Origin: Streptomyces lincolnensis
GTDB lineage: Bacteria; Actinomycetota; Actinomycetes; Streptomycetales; Streptomycetaceae
Length of the DNA: 64,000 nt
Direction: 5' to 3'
NCBI RefSeq assembly: GCF_001685355.1
Contig: NZ_CP016438.1
Span: 558,001-622,000, forward strand
This document shows positions 45,143 to 55,016 of the stretch, piece after piece. Position 1 is the stretch's first letter, and each line of letters starts with the position of its first letter. The notes beneath the pieces are model-generated. The model did not search any database, was not told where the DNA came from, and saw nothing but the letters and a program-made list of their open reading frames with translations. A program made the position numbers and the translations under genes.

Positions 45143-46420
45143 GTGAGTGCCCGAACCCCCTTTGAGCAGGCAGTCGTCGCCCGCCACGGCTGGCTCCAGG
45201 CCGTGGCCACCGTGCTGGGCGCGGTGATCGTCATGGGGGCGGTCGCCGCGCTGGGACTGTGGGCGGCGGGCGCGGCGGACCTGCCGGACAACGCCTTTCC
45301 CCGGGTCGTCGCCGCGACCGTCGTCACCGCCGTCGGCGGCACGGTCGAGCTGGCGGGGGACGTCGGAGGGCTGGCCGACACCCAGGGCGGACTCACGGTG
45401 ATCCCGCTCTCCGTGACGCTCACGGGGGCGCTGGCACTCGCCGCGGGCTTCCTGCGCCCGCTGCGGCACCGGGCCGTCGCCGGCGCCTCGGAGCTGGCGG
45501 GCTGGGCCGCCCGGATCCTCGTGCTCTGGCTGCTCGCGCTCCTCGGCCTGGCCTACGCGGCCCGCAAGATGTTCACGCTCTCCGTCGGGGACGCCGCAGT
45601 CGGCGACATCACGGACCTGTTCGGGGTCACGCCGAGGGTGGGCTTCACCACCGACGTGCCCTCCACCCTCCTCTTCGGCCTGCTCTGGGCCGCCGGGGTA
45701 CTGGTGCTCGCGCTGCTGGTGTCGCGCGGGGCCCCACTGCCGGCCGGACTGCTGCGCTTCCAGGCATCGGTGCGCCCCGCCGCGTACGCCATGGTCGTCC
45801 TGCTGCTCACCTGGGTCGTCCTCGGGACGCTCGTCGCACTGGTCGTCGCAGCGACCCGCGGCCACGCCGCCGAGACCCTCGCCGTGGTCCTGCTCGGCAT
45901 GCCGAACCTCGTCTGGCTCACGCTCACCGTCGGTCTCGGGGCCACCTGGAACGGCCGGGTGGAGGGCCCCTTCGGGCTGCCCATGCCGCATGTGCTGGAC
46001 CAGGTGCTGCGTTCCTCGGACACCGCCGCGCTCGATCTGAGCAGCCTCGCCGAGTACGACGGCCGCGTGTGGTGGCTCGTGGTCGTCACCGCGCTCCTGC
46101 TGCTCATGGCCGCGTTCGTGATGGCGGCCCGCTCGCCCGCCCGGGTGCGCGCCTGGCAGCACTCCCTGCACATGGCCGTGGCCCTCGCTCTCACGGTGCT
46201 CATGATCTGCCTGGTCGGCCGCATCTCCGCCCGCTACGGCCTGTCGGTGCTCGGCATCGGCGACCTGGGCGGCCTCGGCGGGCAGCTGTCCCTCAAGCCC
46301 GAGCTGTGGACCGCGGTGGGCCTGGCCGTGCTGTGGGGGCTGGTCACCGGCTTCCTCGGGGCGCTGCTGGCGCGTCCGGTGCGACGACGGGGCATGGCCG
46401 GAAACGGCTGGAAACGGTGA
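45143..46420 (+). CDS. Streptophobe-family polytopic membrane protein
   Basis: A 425-residue integral membrane protein with about nine hydrophobic helices, for example AVIVMGAVAALGLWAAGAAD, AARILVLWLLALLGLAYAAR and YAMVVLLLTWVVLGTLVALV. It resembles the Streptomyces streptophobe family; function unknown. TAGCGT (45131-45136) stands 6 nt before the GTG and is a good -10, so the transcript may be leaderless. The neighbours are a DUF6777 gene (divergent) and a kinase/FHA transporter module. Confidence 0.8.
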   Translation: MSARTPFEQAVVARHGWLQAVATVLGAVIVMGAVAALGLWAAGAADLPDNAFPRVVAATVVTAVGGTVELAGDVGGLADTQGGLTVIPLSVTLTGALALAAGFLRPLRHRAVAGASELAGWAARILVLWLLALLGLAYAARKMFTLSVGDAAVGDITDLFGVTPRVGFTTDVPSTLLFGLLWAAGVLVLALLVSRGAPLPAGLLRFQASVRPAAYAMVVLLLTWVVLGTLVALVVAATRGHAAETLAVVLLGMPNLVWLTLTVGLGATWNGRVEGPFGLPMPHVLDQVLRSSDTAALDLSSLAEYDGRVWWLVVVTALLLLMAAFVMAARSPARVRAWQHSLHMAVALALTVLMICLVGRISARYGLSVLGIGDLGGLGGQLSLKPELWTAVGLAVLWGLVTGFLGALLARPVRRRGMAGNGWKR

Positions 46421-46464
46421 CCTCGATCATGGGAGGGTGCGTCCCGTCGAGGAAGGGGCAGCAC

Positions 46465-46878
46465 ATGGCGTTGGCACTCGAAGACCGGCTGGCCGTCACG
46501 GAGTTGATCGCACTGCACGGACACCTGGTGGACGGCGGCGAGCTGGACCGCCAGGCCGAGATCTTCACCCCGGACGTCGTCTACGACATGTCCGATCTCG
46601 GCCAGGGCGAGATCACCGGGATCGACTCACTCACCGCGGCGGCCCTCGCCCTCGGGGCCGCGAACCCCGTCGCCCACCACGTGACCAACGTGGTCGTCGA
46701 GGAGGTGGCCGAGGACCGGGTGCGGGCCCGCTCCAAGGGGCTGGGCGTCATGGCGGACGGTTCGTGCGGCTCGGTGACGTACGAGGACACCCTGGTGCGG
46801 ACCGCCGACGGCTGGCGTATCCGGCACCGCAGGATGCTGGCCCGGCGGGTGCCGCTGGGCGGCCTCGGCCAGGGCTGA
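46465..46878 (+). CDS. SnoaL-like / NTF2-fold protein
   Basis: A 137-residue single-domain protein of the NTF2-like superfamily: LEDRLAVTELIALHGHLVDG, FTPDVVYDMSDLGQGEITG, and the C-terminal VRTADGWRIRHRRMLARR. Members include cyclases, isomerases and dehydratases; without a clear active site no reaction is given. ATG 46465 is preceded by AAGGGG. It lies 44 bp after the streptophobe gene. Confidence 0.8.
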   Translation: MALALEDRLAVTELIALHGHLVDGGELDRQAEIFTPDVVYDMSDLGQGEITGIDSLTAAALALGAANPVAHHVTNVVVEEVAEDRVRARSKGLGVMADGSCGSVTYEDTLVRTADGWRIRHRRMLARRVPLGGLGQG

Positions 46879-46882
46879 GGGC

Positions 46883-47860
46883 TCAGCGCCCGCGGAAGAC
46901 CGGCTCGGCCCACCGGGGCGGCGGTTTCGGCCGCTCCTCGCCCGCCGCCACGACGCCCAGGGCTACCGCGGTGGCCGGGTGGCCGCCCGCCGGGGCGCCG
47001 CGCAGGGCGGCGACGAAGGCGAGGCAGGAGTCGAACCGGTCCTCGGGGCTCTTGGCCAGGGCCCTCGCGAAGACCGGGTCGAGGTGCGCGGCGAGGCCGG
47101 GGCGGGAATCCGACAGGGGCGGCGGCTCGTCGTACTGGTGGGCCCACAGCAGGGCCATGTCGTCGTCGCGCCGGAACGGCGGGCGGCCCGCGAGGGTCTC
47201 GTAGACGACGCAGGCGAAGCCGTAGACGTCGCAGCGGCCGTCGACCGGGCGGCCGGAGATCTGCTCGGGGGCCACGTAGTCGAGGGTGCCGACGAACTGG
47301 CCGACCGTCGTGAAGCCGGTCAGGGACAGGGACTTCTTCGTCAGGCCGAAGTCGGTGAGGTAGACGTGCTCGGGGTGGTCGCTGTCGGTGCCGCGGGCCA
47401 CCAGGATGTTGCCGGGCTTGACGTCCCGGTGGACCAGGCCGTGCTCGTGGGCGGCGTCCAGCGCGGAACCCACCTGTGCGGCGATCCGGACCGCGGTCGC
47501 CAGCGGCAGGGGTCCGTCGCGGTCCAGGAGGTGGCGCAGGTCCCTGCCGGGGACGTAGCGCATCGCGATGTACAGGACGCCGTCCGTCTCGCCCGCCTCG
47601 AAGACCGGCACGATGTTGGGGTGGTCGATCGCGGCGGCCACATGGGACTCGTGGGTGAAGCGGCGGCGGAAGGTGTCGTTGCGGGCGAGTTCGGGGGCGA
47701 GCAGCTTGAGCGCGACGGTCCGGTCCAGCCTCAGGTCCCGGGCCCGGTAGACGACGGCCATGCCGCCCCGGCCGATCTCCCGCTCGATGCGGTAGCCGGC
47801 GATCTGCTGCCCGACCAGTTCGGAGGGGCGGCCCGAGAACAGGCTCGCCTCATGCGCCAT
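46883..47860 (-). CDS. Ser/Thr protein kinase without membrane anchor
   Basis: A 325-residue Hanks-type kinase with all active-site elements: IGRGGMAVVYRARD (P loop), Lys52 in VALKLLAPEL, VHRDVKPGNILVA (catalytic loop), TDFGLTKKSLSLTG (DFG plus activation segment) and GTLDYVAPEQISG. The C-terminal 60 residues are a short tail with no transmembrane helix, so it is cytosolic. It overlaps the SH3-like gene by 11 bp and follows a double-FHA ABC transporter; FHA domains bind phosphothreonine, so the transporter is a likely substrate. Confidence 0.92.
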   Translation of the reverse strand: MAHEASLFSGRPSELVGQQIAGYRIEREIGRGGMAVVYRARDLRLDRTVALKLLAPELARNDTFRRRFTHESHVAAAIDHPNIVPVFEAGETDGVLYIAMRYVPGRDLRHLLDRDGPLPLATAVRIAAQVGSALDAAHEHGLVHRDVKPGNILVARGTDSDHPEHVYLTDFGLTKKSLSLTGFTTVGQFVGTLDYVAPEQISGRPVDGRCDVYGFACVVYETLAGRPPFRRDDDMALLWAHQYDEPPPLSDSRPGLAAHLDPVFARALAKSPEDRFDSCLAFVAALRGAPAGGHPATAVALGVVAAGEERPKPPPRWAEPVFRGR

Positions 47861-48443
47861 CGGGCGTCACGACCTGGGTCGGGGCATGGCCGCCGGGGGC
47901 GGCGGGAGCCGGTGCGGCGGTGCGCGGGCCGTCGTCCCGGCCGGGGGCCGCGGTGGCGCGGGGCGCCTCGTCCGTGGCGTAGGTGCTCAGCCGGGTGCCG
48001 TCCGCGTACACCCAGCGGGCCTGGTCCGTGTCGTAGAGCCACATGGACTCCCCGTCCACGACGACACCGATGCGCAGTCCCCGGGTCCGGCCCTGGAAGG
48101 CCTCGCCCTCCAGGGTGCCGGACGTGCGTTCCTCGACCGCGGCCCGGTAGCGGGCCAGGGTCTGTTCGGCGCGGGCGAGCAGCGGGCGGGGGTCGGCGGT
48201 GGGGGTGAGGGGGCCGCCGGGCAGCGGCGGGTCCTGGGGGACGGCGAGCAGGTGGCGGCCGTCGACCCAGGCGGACCAGCCGTTGGCGCACAGGACGCGG
48301 GCCCACTCGCCGAGCCGCTCGACGATCTGGACCGGCAGCAGGGCGTCGAGGGGCACGGTGGGACGGGCCGGGTCGGGCGCCTCCCAGGCGGGCATGCCGT
48401 GCTGGGGGACGACGTGGGTGGGCCGGAAGCCGGGGGTCGTCAT
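47850..48443 (-). CDS. SH3-like domain protein in the kinase/FHA module
   Basis: A 197-residue soluble protein. Its N-terminal part (PVQIVERLGEWARVLCANGW, SAWVDGRHLLAV) reads like a bacterial SH3 domain. A helical middle follows (ARAEQTLARYRAAVEERTSG), then a small beta domain (GVVDGESMWLYDTDQARWVY) and a Pro/Ala tail. No enzymatic motif is seen. It starts 8 bp after the ABC transporter stop and overlaps the kinase start, so the three are coexpressed; an adaptor role is inferred. Confidence 0.75.
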   Translation of the reverse strand: MTTPGFRPTHVVPQHGMPAWEAPDPARPTVPLDALLPVQIVERLGEWARVLCANGWSAWVDGRHLLAVPQDPPLPGGPLTPTADPRPLLARAEQTLARYRAAVEERTSGTLEGEAFQGRTRGLRIGVVVDGESMWLYDTDQARWVYADGTRLSTYATDEAPRATAAPGRDDGPRTAAPAPAAPGGHAPTQVVTPDGA

Positions 48444-48451
48444 CGCGGGCC

Positions 48452-50791
48452 CTACTTCCGCATCACGGCGGGCTCGTGGCGGCGCAGCAGTCGGATGACG
48501 ACGTAGCCGAAGGCCGCCGAGAGTACGGCCAGCATGGCGATGTTCAGCAGCCACACCCCGGCCGAGTGCTGGAAGGCGGGATCGGCGGTCAGCTCGCCGG
48601 GGACGATCCGGGCCAGGCCGATGGTGCCCGCCATCGCGCCGAGCGCCCACCGCGACGGCACCAGCCAGGACAGCTGCTCCAGCCCCGGCACGCCGTCGAG
48701 TTTCAGCAGGGCTCCGCAGAACACCACCTGGACGATGGCGAGCAGCACCAGCAGCGGCATCGTCACCTCCTCCTTGCGCACCAGCGCGGAGACCAGCAGG
48801 CCGAGCATCATCGCCGTGAAGGCCAGCAGGGCCACGGCGACCGTGATCTCGACAAGGGGCGGCATCAACACGCCCTCGCCGCCGGGCGCGTTGAGGTCGA
48901 CACCGAGGAGCGCGACCAGGGTGAGCACCACGGCCTGCACCACGGTGATCGTGCCGAGGACCACGACCTTGGACATCAGGTACGCCGATCTGGACAGCCC
49001 CACGGCCCGTTCGCGCCGGTAGATCACCCGTTCCTTGACCAGTTCGCGGACGGCGTTGGCCGCGCCGGTGAGGACTCCGCCGACGCACAGGATGAGCAGC
49101 GCGTTCATCGCCGTCTCCTGGGTCAGCCTGCTGCCGGCCAGGGCACGGGCCATGGCGCCCATGACGAACGGCAGCGCGATCATGATGGCGAGGAAGGTGC
49201 GGTCGGCGCTGAGTGCGGCCGCGTACCGCCGGACCAGCGTGCCGAGCTGGGCACCGCGGCTGCGGGGCCGGGCGGGCGGCGTGATGACCACGGGGCCCTC
49301 GCGCGGCCGCCGGGGCTGGGCGGTCGCGTCCAGGACGTACCGGCGCCGCGCGGGCGAGGTGCGGAACTCCCCCGCCCAGTCCCGGTCGCGGTCGCGTTCG
49401 AAGGCCTCGAAGGCCTCCGGCCACTCGGTGAAGCCGAAGTAGGCCAGCGCGTCCTCGGGCGGCCCGTAGTAGGCGATCCGCCCGCCGGGCGCGAGGACGA
49501 GGAGCCGGTCGCAGACGTCGAGGCTCAGGACGCTGTGGGTGACGACGATGACCGTGCGGCCGTCGTCGGCGAGGCCGCGCAGCATGTGCATCACCGAGCG
49601 GTCCATGCCGGGGTCCAGACCGGAGGTCGGCTCGTCGAGGAAGAGCAGGGACGGCTTGGTCAGCAGCTCCAGGGCGACGCTGACCCGCTTGCGCTGTCCG
49701 CCCGACAGGCTGTGCACGGGCTGCCCGGCGCGCTCCTCCAGGCCGAGTTCACCGATCACCTCGTCGACCCTGGCGCGGCGCTCGGCCCGGGCGGTGTCCT
49801 GCGGGAAGCGAAGTTCGGCGGCGTAGGACAGGGCGCTGCGGACGGTCAGCTGGGCGTGCAGGATGTCGTCCTGCGGGACCAGGCCGATGCGCTGGCGCAG
49901 CTCGGCGTAGTCGCGGTAGAGGTCACGGCCGTCGTAGAGGACCGTGCCGTGGTCGGCGGGGCGCTGGCCGGTGAGGGCGTTCAGGAGCGTGGACTTGCCG
50001 GCGCCGCTCGGGCCGACGACCGCGAGCAGACACTTCTCCCCGACCGGGAACGACACATCGTCGAGCAGAATCCTGCGCCCGTGGTCGACGGCGACCGTGA
50101 GGTCCTGCACGTCGAGGGAGACCTCGCCGGTGTCGACGTACTCCTGCAACTGGTCGCCGACCAGGCTGAACGCCGAGTGGCCGATGCCGACGATGTCACC
50201 GGGGCCGACCGGGGCGCGGGTGACGGACAGACCGTTGAGGAAGGTGCCGTTGTGGCTGCCGAGGTCGACGATCTCGTACGTCCCGTCGGGCAGCGCGCGC
50301 AGTTCCGCGTGCCGGCGGGAGACCACCAGGTCGTCGATGACCAGGTCGTTGTCGTCGGCGCGGCCGATGCGCACGGTCCGGGAGGGCAGCGGGCGTACGG
50401 TCGTGGGCTGCCGGAAGGTGCCGGTCAGGCCGGGCATCGAGACCGCCGAGGGGCGCTCCGGGACCGGGGGCGGAAGGTTCGCCAGGACGGCGCACGGGCC
50501 GTCGGCGGGGCTGCCGAAGCGGATCACGCTGCCGGGTCCGACGTCCCACGCGTGGACGCGGCGGCCGTCGGCATAGGTGCCGTTGGTGCTGTCCTCGTCC
50601 TCGAGCGTCCAGTGGTCGGCCTCGGGTCGCAGCACCGCGTGGTGCCACGAGACCCGGGCATCGTCGATGACGATGTCGCTCAACGGGTCGCGCCCGACAT
50701 GGTAGTCATGGCCCGGGCTCATCACCGTGGAGCCGGAATCGGTCTCCAGGACGAGCTCGGGCGCCGTCGGTGCGACCGGCCGCTCCGCCAT
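48452..50791 (-). CDS. Double-FHA ABC transporter (Rv1747-like)
   Basis: A 779-residue fusion. FHA domain 1 has GRDPLSDIVIDDARVSWHHA; FHA domain 2 has IGRADDNDLVIDDLVVSRRH then GSHNGTFLNG. The ABC ATPase follows (Walker A GPSGAGKST, signature LSGGQRKRVS, Walker B LLFLDEPTSGLDPG), and the last 260 residues are an ABC2-type membrane domain with about six helices. M. tuberculosis Rv1747 has the same order and is phosphorylated by PknF. Here a cytosolic kinase gene two positions downstream is the likely partner. The exported molecule is unknown. TAGAAT 6 nt before ATG is a possible -10. Confidence 0.93.
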   Translation of the reverse strand: MAERPVAPTAPELVLETDSGSTVMSPGHDYHVGRDPLSDIVIDDARVSWHHAVLRPEADHWTLEDEDSTNGTYADGRRVHAWDVGPGSVIRFGSPADGPCAVLANLPPPVPERPSAVSMPGLTGTFRQPTTVRPLPSRTVRIGRADDNDLVIDDLVVSRRHAELRALPDGTYEIVDLGSHNGTFLNGLSVTRAPVGPGDIVGIGHSAFSLVGDQLQEYVDTGEVSLDVQDLTVAVDHGRRILLDDVSFPVGEKCLLAVVGPSGAGKSTLLNALTGQRPADHGTVLYDGRDLYRDYAELRQRIGLVPQDDILHAQLTVRSALSYAAELRFPQDTARAERRARVDEVIGELGLEERAGQPVHSLSGGQRKRVSVALELLTKPSLLFLDEPTSGLDPGMDRSVMHMLRGLADDGRTVIVVTHSVLSLDVCDRLLVLAPGGRIAYYGPPEDALAYFGFTEWPEAFEAFERDRDRDWAGEFRTSPARRRYVLDATAQPRRPREGPVVITPPARPRSRGAQLGTLVRRYAAALSADRTFLAIMIALPFVMGAMARALAGSRLTQETAMNALLILCVGGVLTGAANAVRELVKERVIYRRERAVGLSRSAYLMSKVVVLGTITVVQAVVLTLVALLGVDLNAPGGEGVLMPPLVEITVAVALLAFTAMMLGLLVSALVRKEEVTMPLLVLLAIVQVVFCGALLKLDGVPGLEQLSWLVPSRWALGAMAGTIGLARIVPGELTADPAFQHSAGVWLLNIAMLAVLSAAFGYVVIRLLRRHEPAVMRK

Positions 50792-50847
50792 GCCAGAATT
50801 CTACCGATTAGTCCACAAGTGCGCCTGGTGCGGAGCTGCCGGACCGG

Positions 50848-51258
50848 TCAGGCGACGGGGGTGAACAGGGCCGAGGCCATGCGCTGCATGCGCAGGGCGT
50901 CCACGGACTCGGCCAGCAGCTCGTACTCGGTGGTGTCGTCGCAGGCGGCGATCCGCACTAGCCGCCCGGCGGCCAACTCGTCGGCGACCAGCCCCTGTTG
51001 GGCTATGTCGGCACACCACACGCGCAGTACGGCGGGCACGTCGAGCACGGTGTCGGCCACCGGCACGAGCGCGCCGGCCGGGAAGTGCGGAGCCTCGGGC
51101 AGGGGGTCCAGCCGGTCGGCGATCCAGGAGGCCCGGTCGCGCAGCCACCACAGGGCGAGGGCGAGGGTCGGGGCGCGGTACGTTCCGAGGGGGACACCGA
51201 TGCGCCGGCCGCCGCAGGTGCCGTACCCCGTGACGTGGCATAAGAACTCGTCGTGCAC
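50848..51258 (-). CDS. Small conserved protein of unknown function
   Basis: A 136-residue soluble protein, CHVTGYGTCGGRRIGVPLGT near the N terminus and a mixed alpha/beta pattern after it; it contains several Cys and Trp residues but no motif I know. GTG 51258 has GGGGGAG 6 nt upstream, good support for expression. It precedes the ABC transporter by 56 bp on the same strand and may belong to the same unit. Confidence 0.6.
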   Translation of the reverse strand: MHDEFLCHVTGYGTCGGRRIGVPLGTYRAPTLALALWWLRDRASWIADRLDPLPEAPHFPAGALVPVADTVLDVPAVLRVWCADIAQQGLVADELAAGRLVRIAACDDTTEYELLAESVDALRMQRMASALFTPVA

Positions 51259-51615
51259 GATCCACTCCCCCGTTGCTCCGCCGGCCTTCTCGGCCGGGTC
51301 TCGCTCTCGGTGCGGCTCGTCTGCTGTGCGCGCGGCTCATGCGCTGTCCGTGACGGGTCCTTCGCCGACTGTGAAGGCCCTAGCAGACGAGTATGTTCAC
51401 TACCGAAACACTGTCACCACATCTTTCCGGCCAGTCTCCTGGCACATTCACCCCCAGGCTTGGCCGAAAAATGGCGAGAGCATGCCACCGCCGTCATTAC
51501 CTGGGGGGTAATCGACCACCCCGGGCATCGCGGGCATGGTTGCGGTACCGGGTCGCCGACAGTGCGGATCCGGGCTCCGACCAGCAGTTGTGTCCTCGAT
51601 GGAGGTTGATCGCCC
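51259..51615. other. Divergent intergenic region
   Basis: This region lies between the small protein at 51258 and the NTF2-like gene at 51616. It has AT-richer patches around 51390-51500. I see no convincing gene, operator or promoter consensus; a GGTAAT box at 51508 has no matching -35. Confidence 0.4.
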
Positions 51616-52002
51616 ATGCCCGCGAACACCGATCGTTACGACAGTGCCGTCGCCCGCTACTTCGAGGCGTGGAACGCCCGCGAGCCCCAGGCGCGGGCCA
51701 AGGCGGTCGCCGCGGCCTGGACCGCAAACGGCAGCTACACCGACCCGCTGGCCGACGTCACCGGCCACGACGGGCTCGCCGCCGTGATCGCCGCCGCTCA
51801 CGAACAGTTCCCGGGCTTCGCCTTCCGGCTCGCCGGCCGGGTCGACGGCCACCATGACACGGCCCGCTTCTCCTGGGAACTGGTGAACGAAACCGACGGT
51901 TCGGCACCGGTGGCCGGCTCCGACGTGATCACGCTGGACACGGACGGCCGGATCGTGACCGTGGTCGGCTTCCTGGACCGGGTCCCGGCCGGGGCCGTCT
52001 GA
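51616..52002 (+). CDS. NTF2-like (SnoaL-fold) protein
   Basis: A 128-residue single-domain protein: VARYFEAWNAREPQARAKAV, AAAWTANGSYTDPLADVTGH, FRLAGRVDGHHDTARFSWEL and DVITLDTDGRIVTVVGFLDR. This is the usual pattern of SnoaL/steroid-isomerase-like proteins. The substrate is unknown. TGGAGGTT precedes the ATG. Confidence 0.85.
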   Translation: MPANTDRYDSAVARYFEAWNAREPQARAKAVAAAWTANGSYTDPLADVTGHDGLAAVIAAAHEQFPGFAFRLAGRVDGHHDTARFSWELVNETDGSAPVAGSDVITLDTDGRIVTVVGFLDRVPAGAV

Positions 52003-52079
52003 GCAGGCCGGCCGGGCGATGAGTTCTGCCGCTCGCGGCGGTCTCTTGAGCAGGGGGACCACCACGAGCGGAGGACGTC

Positions 52080-52364
52080 ATGGCTGCGACCGGAGAAGTG
52101 GACGCGCAATTCACCGCGGTCCTGAGCAAGAACGAAGGCAAGGGCGGCTGGACCTGTGTCCGCTGGCCGGCCTCCGTGGAGCACTTCGGCACCCGGGGAC
52201 TGGTCAAGGTCCGCGGGACGATCGACGGGCACCCCTTCCAGAGCTCCTTCATGGCGCTCGGCGACGGCACCCACATGCTGCCGGTCAAGGCCGAGGTGCG
52301 CCGGGCCATCGGGAAGGAGGCGGGGGACTCGGTGACCGTACGGATTCAGGAGCGGATCGGATGA
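52080..52364 (+). CDS. DUF1905-family protein
   Basis: A 94-residue beta-barrel-like protein of the DUF1905 family: [60 protein letters not shown]. Function unknown; relatives are often fused to a YdeI/OmpD-associated domain, which is absent here. GGAGG precedes ATG. A long hairpin closes the transcript. Confidence 0.88.
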   Translation: MAATGEVDAQFTAVLSKNEGKGGWTCVRWPASVEHFGTRGLVKVRGTIDGHPFQSSFMALGDGTHMLPVKAEVRRAIGKEAGDSVTVRIQERIG

Positions 52365-52370
52365 CCCACG

Positions 52371-52411
52371 GCGTCGGGGCCGCCGATCTCATCGATCGGC
52401 GGCCCCGACGC
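52371..52411. terminator. 18-bp perfect hairpin terminator
   Basis: Arms 52371-52388 and 52394-52411 are exact complements with a 5-nt loop (TCATC). It sits between the DUF1905 gene and the convergent aldo/keto reductase, so it should terminate both. There is no T tract. Confidence 0.8.
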
Positions 52412-52448
52412 GGGCAGGACGCGTGCGCCCCGCACGGACGCGGGCGGG

Positions 52449-53444
<996 letters not shown>

Positions 53445-53470
53445 CGCGACTCCAGAGGGGTTGGCACGGC

Positions 53471-53515
53471 GTTCTGCGGACCGAGGTCCTGAGAACCGAT
53501 GTCCTGAGAACCCTG
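53471..53515. promoter_or_regulatory. Three 15-bp tandem repeats in the AKR/LysR intergenic region
   Basis: Repeats start at 53471, 53486 and 53501. The second and third share GTCCTGAGAACC exactly; the first (GTTCTGCGGACC) matches 9 of 12 bases. They lie 27-71 bp upstream of the AKR start and are a likely regulator-binding array. Confidence 0.6.
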
Positions 53516-53590
53516 TCCACTCTTTCGCGACCTGGGGGCATTGGTCCAACAGAAGAATCCGATGGAATTCAGCGGATAAGCTTCTCAATC

Positions 53591-54478
53591 ATGGAACTGC
53601 GCCATCTTCAGCACTTCGTCGCGGTCGCCGAGGACCAGCACTTCACCCGGGCCGCCGAGCGGCTGATGGTGTCCCAGTCCGGTCTGTCCGCCTCCATCCG
53701 GGCGCTGGAGCGGGAGCTCCAGACACCGCTGTTCGTGCGGACCACCCGCCGGGTGACGCTCACGCCGGCCGGCCGGGCCCTGCTGACCGAGGCGGAGCGC
53801 ATCCTCGCACAGGTGCGCTCGGCCCACGAGGCGGTGGCCGCGGTGCAGGGGGTGCTGCGGGGCATGCTCGCGCTCGGGTCGGAGCAGTGCATCGCCGGGG
53901 TGCATCTGGCGAGCCTGCTCGCCGCGTTCCGGCGGCAGCATCCGGATGTGGAGATCTGTCTGCGGCAGGCGGGTTCGGGTGCGCTCGCGGAGGAGGTCGC
54001 GGCGGGGCGCCTCGACCTGGCCTTCGCCGTGCGGGGGGAGCGGGAGGACACCGACCAGTTGCGCGCCGTACCGCTGACCAGTGAGCCGATGATCGTGCTG
54101 AGCCATGCCAGCCACCCGATCGCGCGCGCCGGTGCCGCCGTGACCCCGGAGGATCTGGGCGACGAGGTCTTCGTCGACTTCCACCCCGACTGGGGTCCGC
54201 GCCGGACCACCGACTCCGTCTTCGCCGCCGCGGGTGTCCGCCGCAGCGTGGCACTGGAGGTCAACGACGTCCACACGCTGCTCGACCTGGTGGAGGAGGG
54301 CCTCGGTGTCGCGGTCGTGCCGCGGCACTTCCGGCACAAGCGGAAGTCGCTCACCGCGCTCCCCGTGAAGGGCACCGGCGAGACCGTGTACGAGACGGTC
54401 GCCCTGCTGCCGCCCTCCCAGGCCACCAGCCCGGCGGCCCGGGCGCTCATGGCGCTTCTGGAGACGCAGGACGCGTAA
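53591..54478 (+). CDS. LysR-family transcriptional regulator
   Basis: A 295-residue regulator: N-terminal winged helix ([40 protein letters not shown]) and a two-lobe effector domain with the hinge [13 protein letters not shown]. LysR proteins commonly control a divergent neighbour, here the aldo/keto reductase. ATG 53591 has no clear ribosome site; TAAGCT 8 nt upstream could be a -10. Confidence 0.92.
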   Translation: MELRHLQHFVAVAEDQHFTRAAERLMVSQSGLSASIRALERELQTPLFVRTTRRVTLTPAGRALLTEAERILAQVRSAHEAVAAVQGVLRGMLALGSEQCIAGVHLASLLAAFRRQHPDVEICLRQAGSGALAEEVAAGRLDLAFAVRGEREDTDQLRAVPLTSEPMIVLSHASHPIARAGAAVTPEDLGDEVFVDFHPDWGPRRTTDSVFAAAGVRRSVALEVNDVHTLLDLVEEGLGVAVVPRHFRHKRKSLTALPVKGTGETVYETVALLPPSQATSPAARALMALLETQDA

Positions 54479-54506
54479 CCGGCCCGGATGCGCGACGCTG
54501 GAGTGC

Positions 54507-55016
54507 ATGCATGCCAAGGACATCCTCATCGACGCGTACAGCCGCATCCGGGAAGAAGTCCACGCCGCCGTCGAGGGCCTCGACCCCGGCGGCCTGAACG
54601 CGCGGCCGGCGGCCGACGCCAACTCCGTCGCCTGGCTCGTCTGGCACCTCACCCGGGTCCAGGACGACCACGTGGCCGACGCCTTCGGGCTCGACCAGGT
54701 GTGGCTGTCCCAGGGCTGGGAGAAGCGCTTCGGTCTCGACCTGCCCGCCCGGGACACCGGCTACGGCCACACCGCGGCGAAGGTCGCCAAAGTGCGGGTC
54801 GGCTCCGGCGACCTGCTGACCGGGTACTACGACGCGGTGCACGAGCAGACCCTGGGGTGTCTGCGCCGGCTGACCGCCAAGGACTACGAGCGCATCGTCG
54901 ACGAGCGCTGGGACCCGCCGGTCAGCCTCGGCGTCCGGCTGGTCAGCGTCCTGTCCGACGATCTCCAGCACGCCGGACAGGCCGCCTACGTCCGAGGGCT
55001 GCTTCAGAGCGTGTAG
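54507..55016 (+). CDS. DinB / DUF664 mycothiol-dependent-type protein
   Basis: A 169-residue four-helix protein: [40 protein letters not shown] and [19 protein letters not shown]. The three metal-ligand His of DinB-like enzymes are visible (WHL, a central His, LQHAGQ). Actinomycete DUF664 proteins are thought to be thiol (mycothiol) S-transferases or hydrolases. It overlaps the convergent adenosine deaminase end by 13 bp. Confidence 0.83.
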   Translation: MHAKDILIDAYSRIREEVHAAVEGLDPGGLNARPAADANSVAWLVWHLTRVQDDHVADAFGLDQVWLSQGWEKRFGLDLPARDTGYGHTAAKVAKVRVGSGDLLTGYYDAVHEQTLGCLRRLTAKDYERIVDERWDPPVSLGVRLVSVLSDDLQHAGQAAYVRGLLQSV

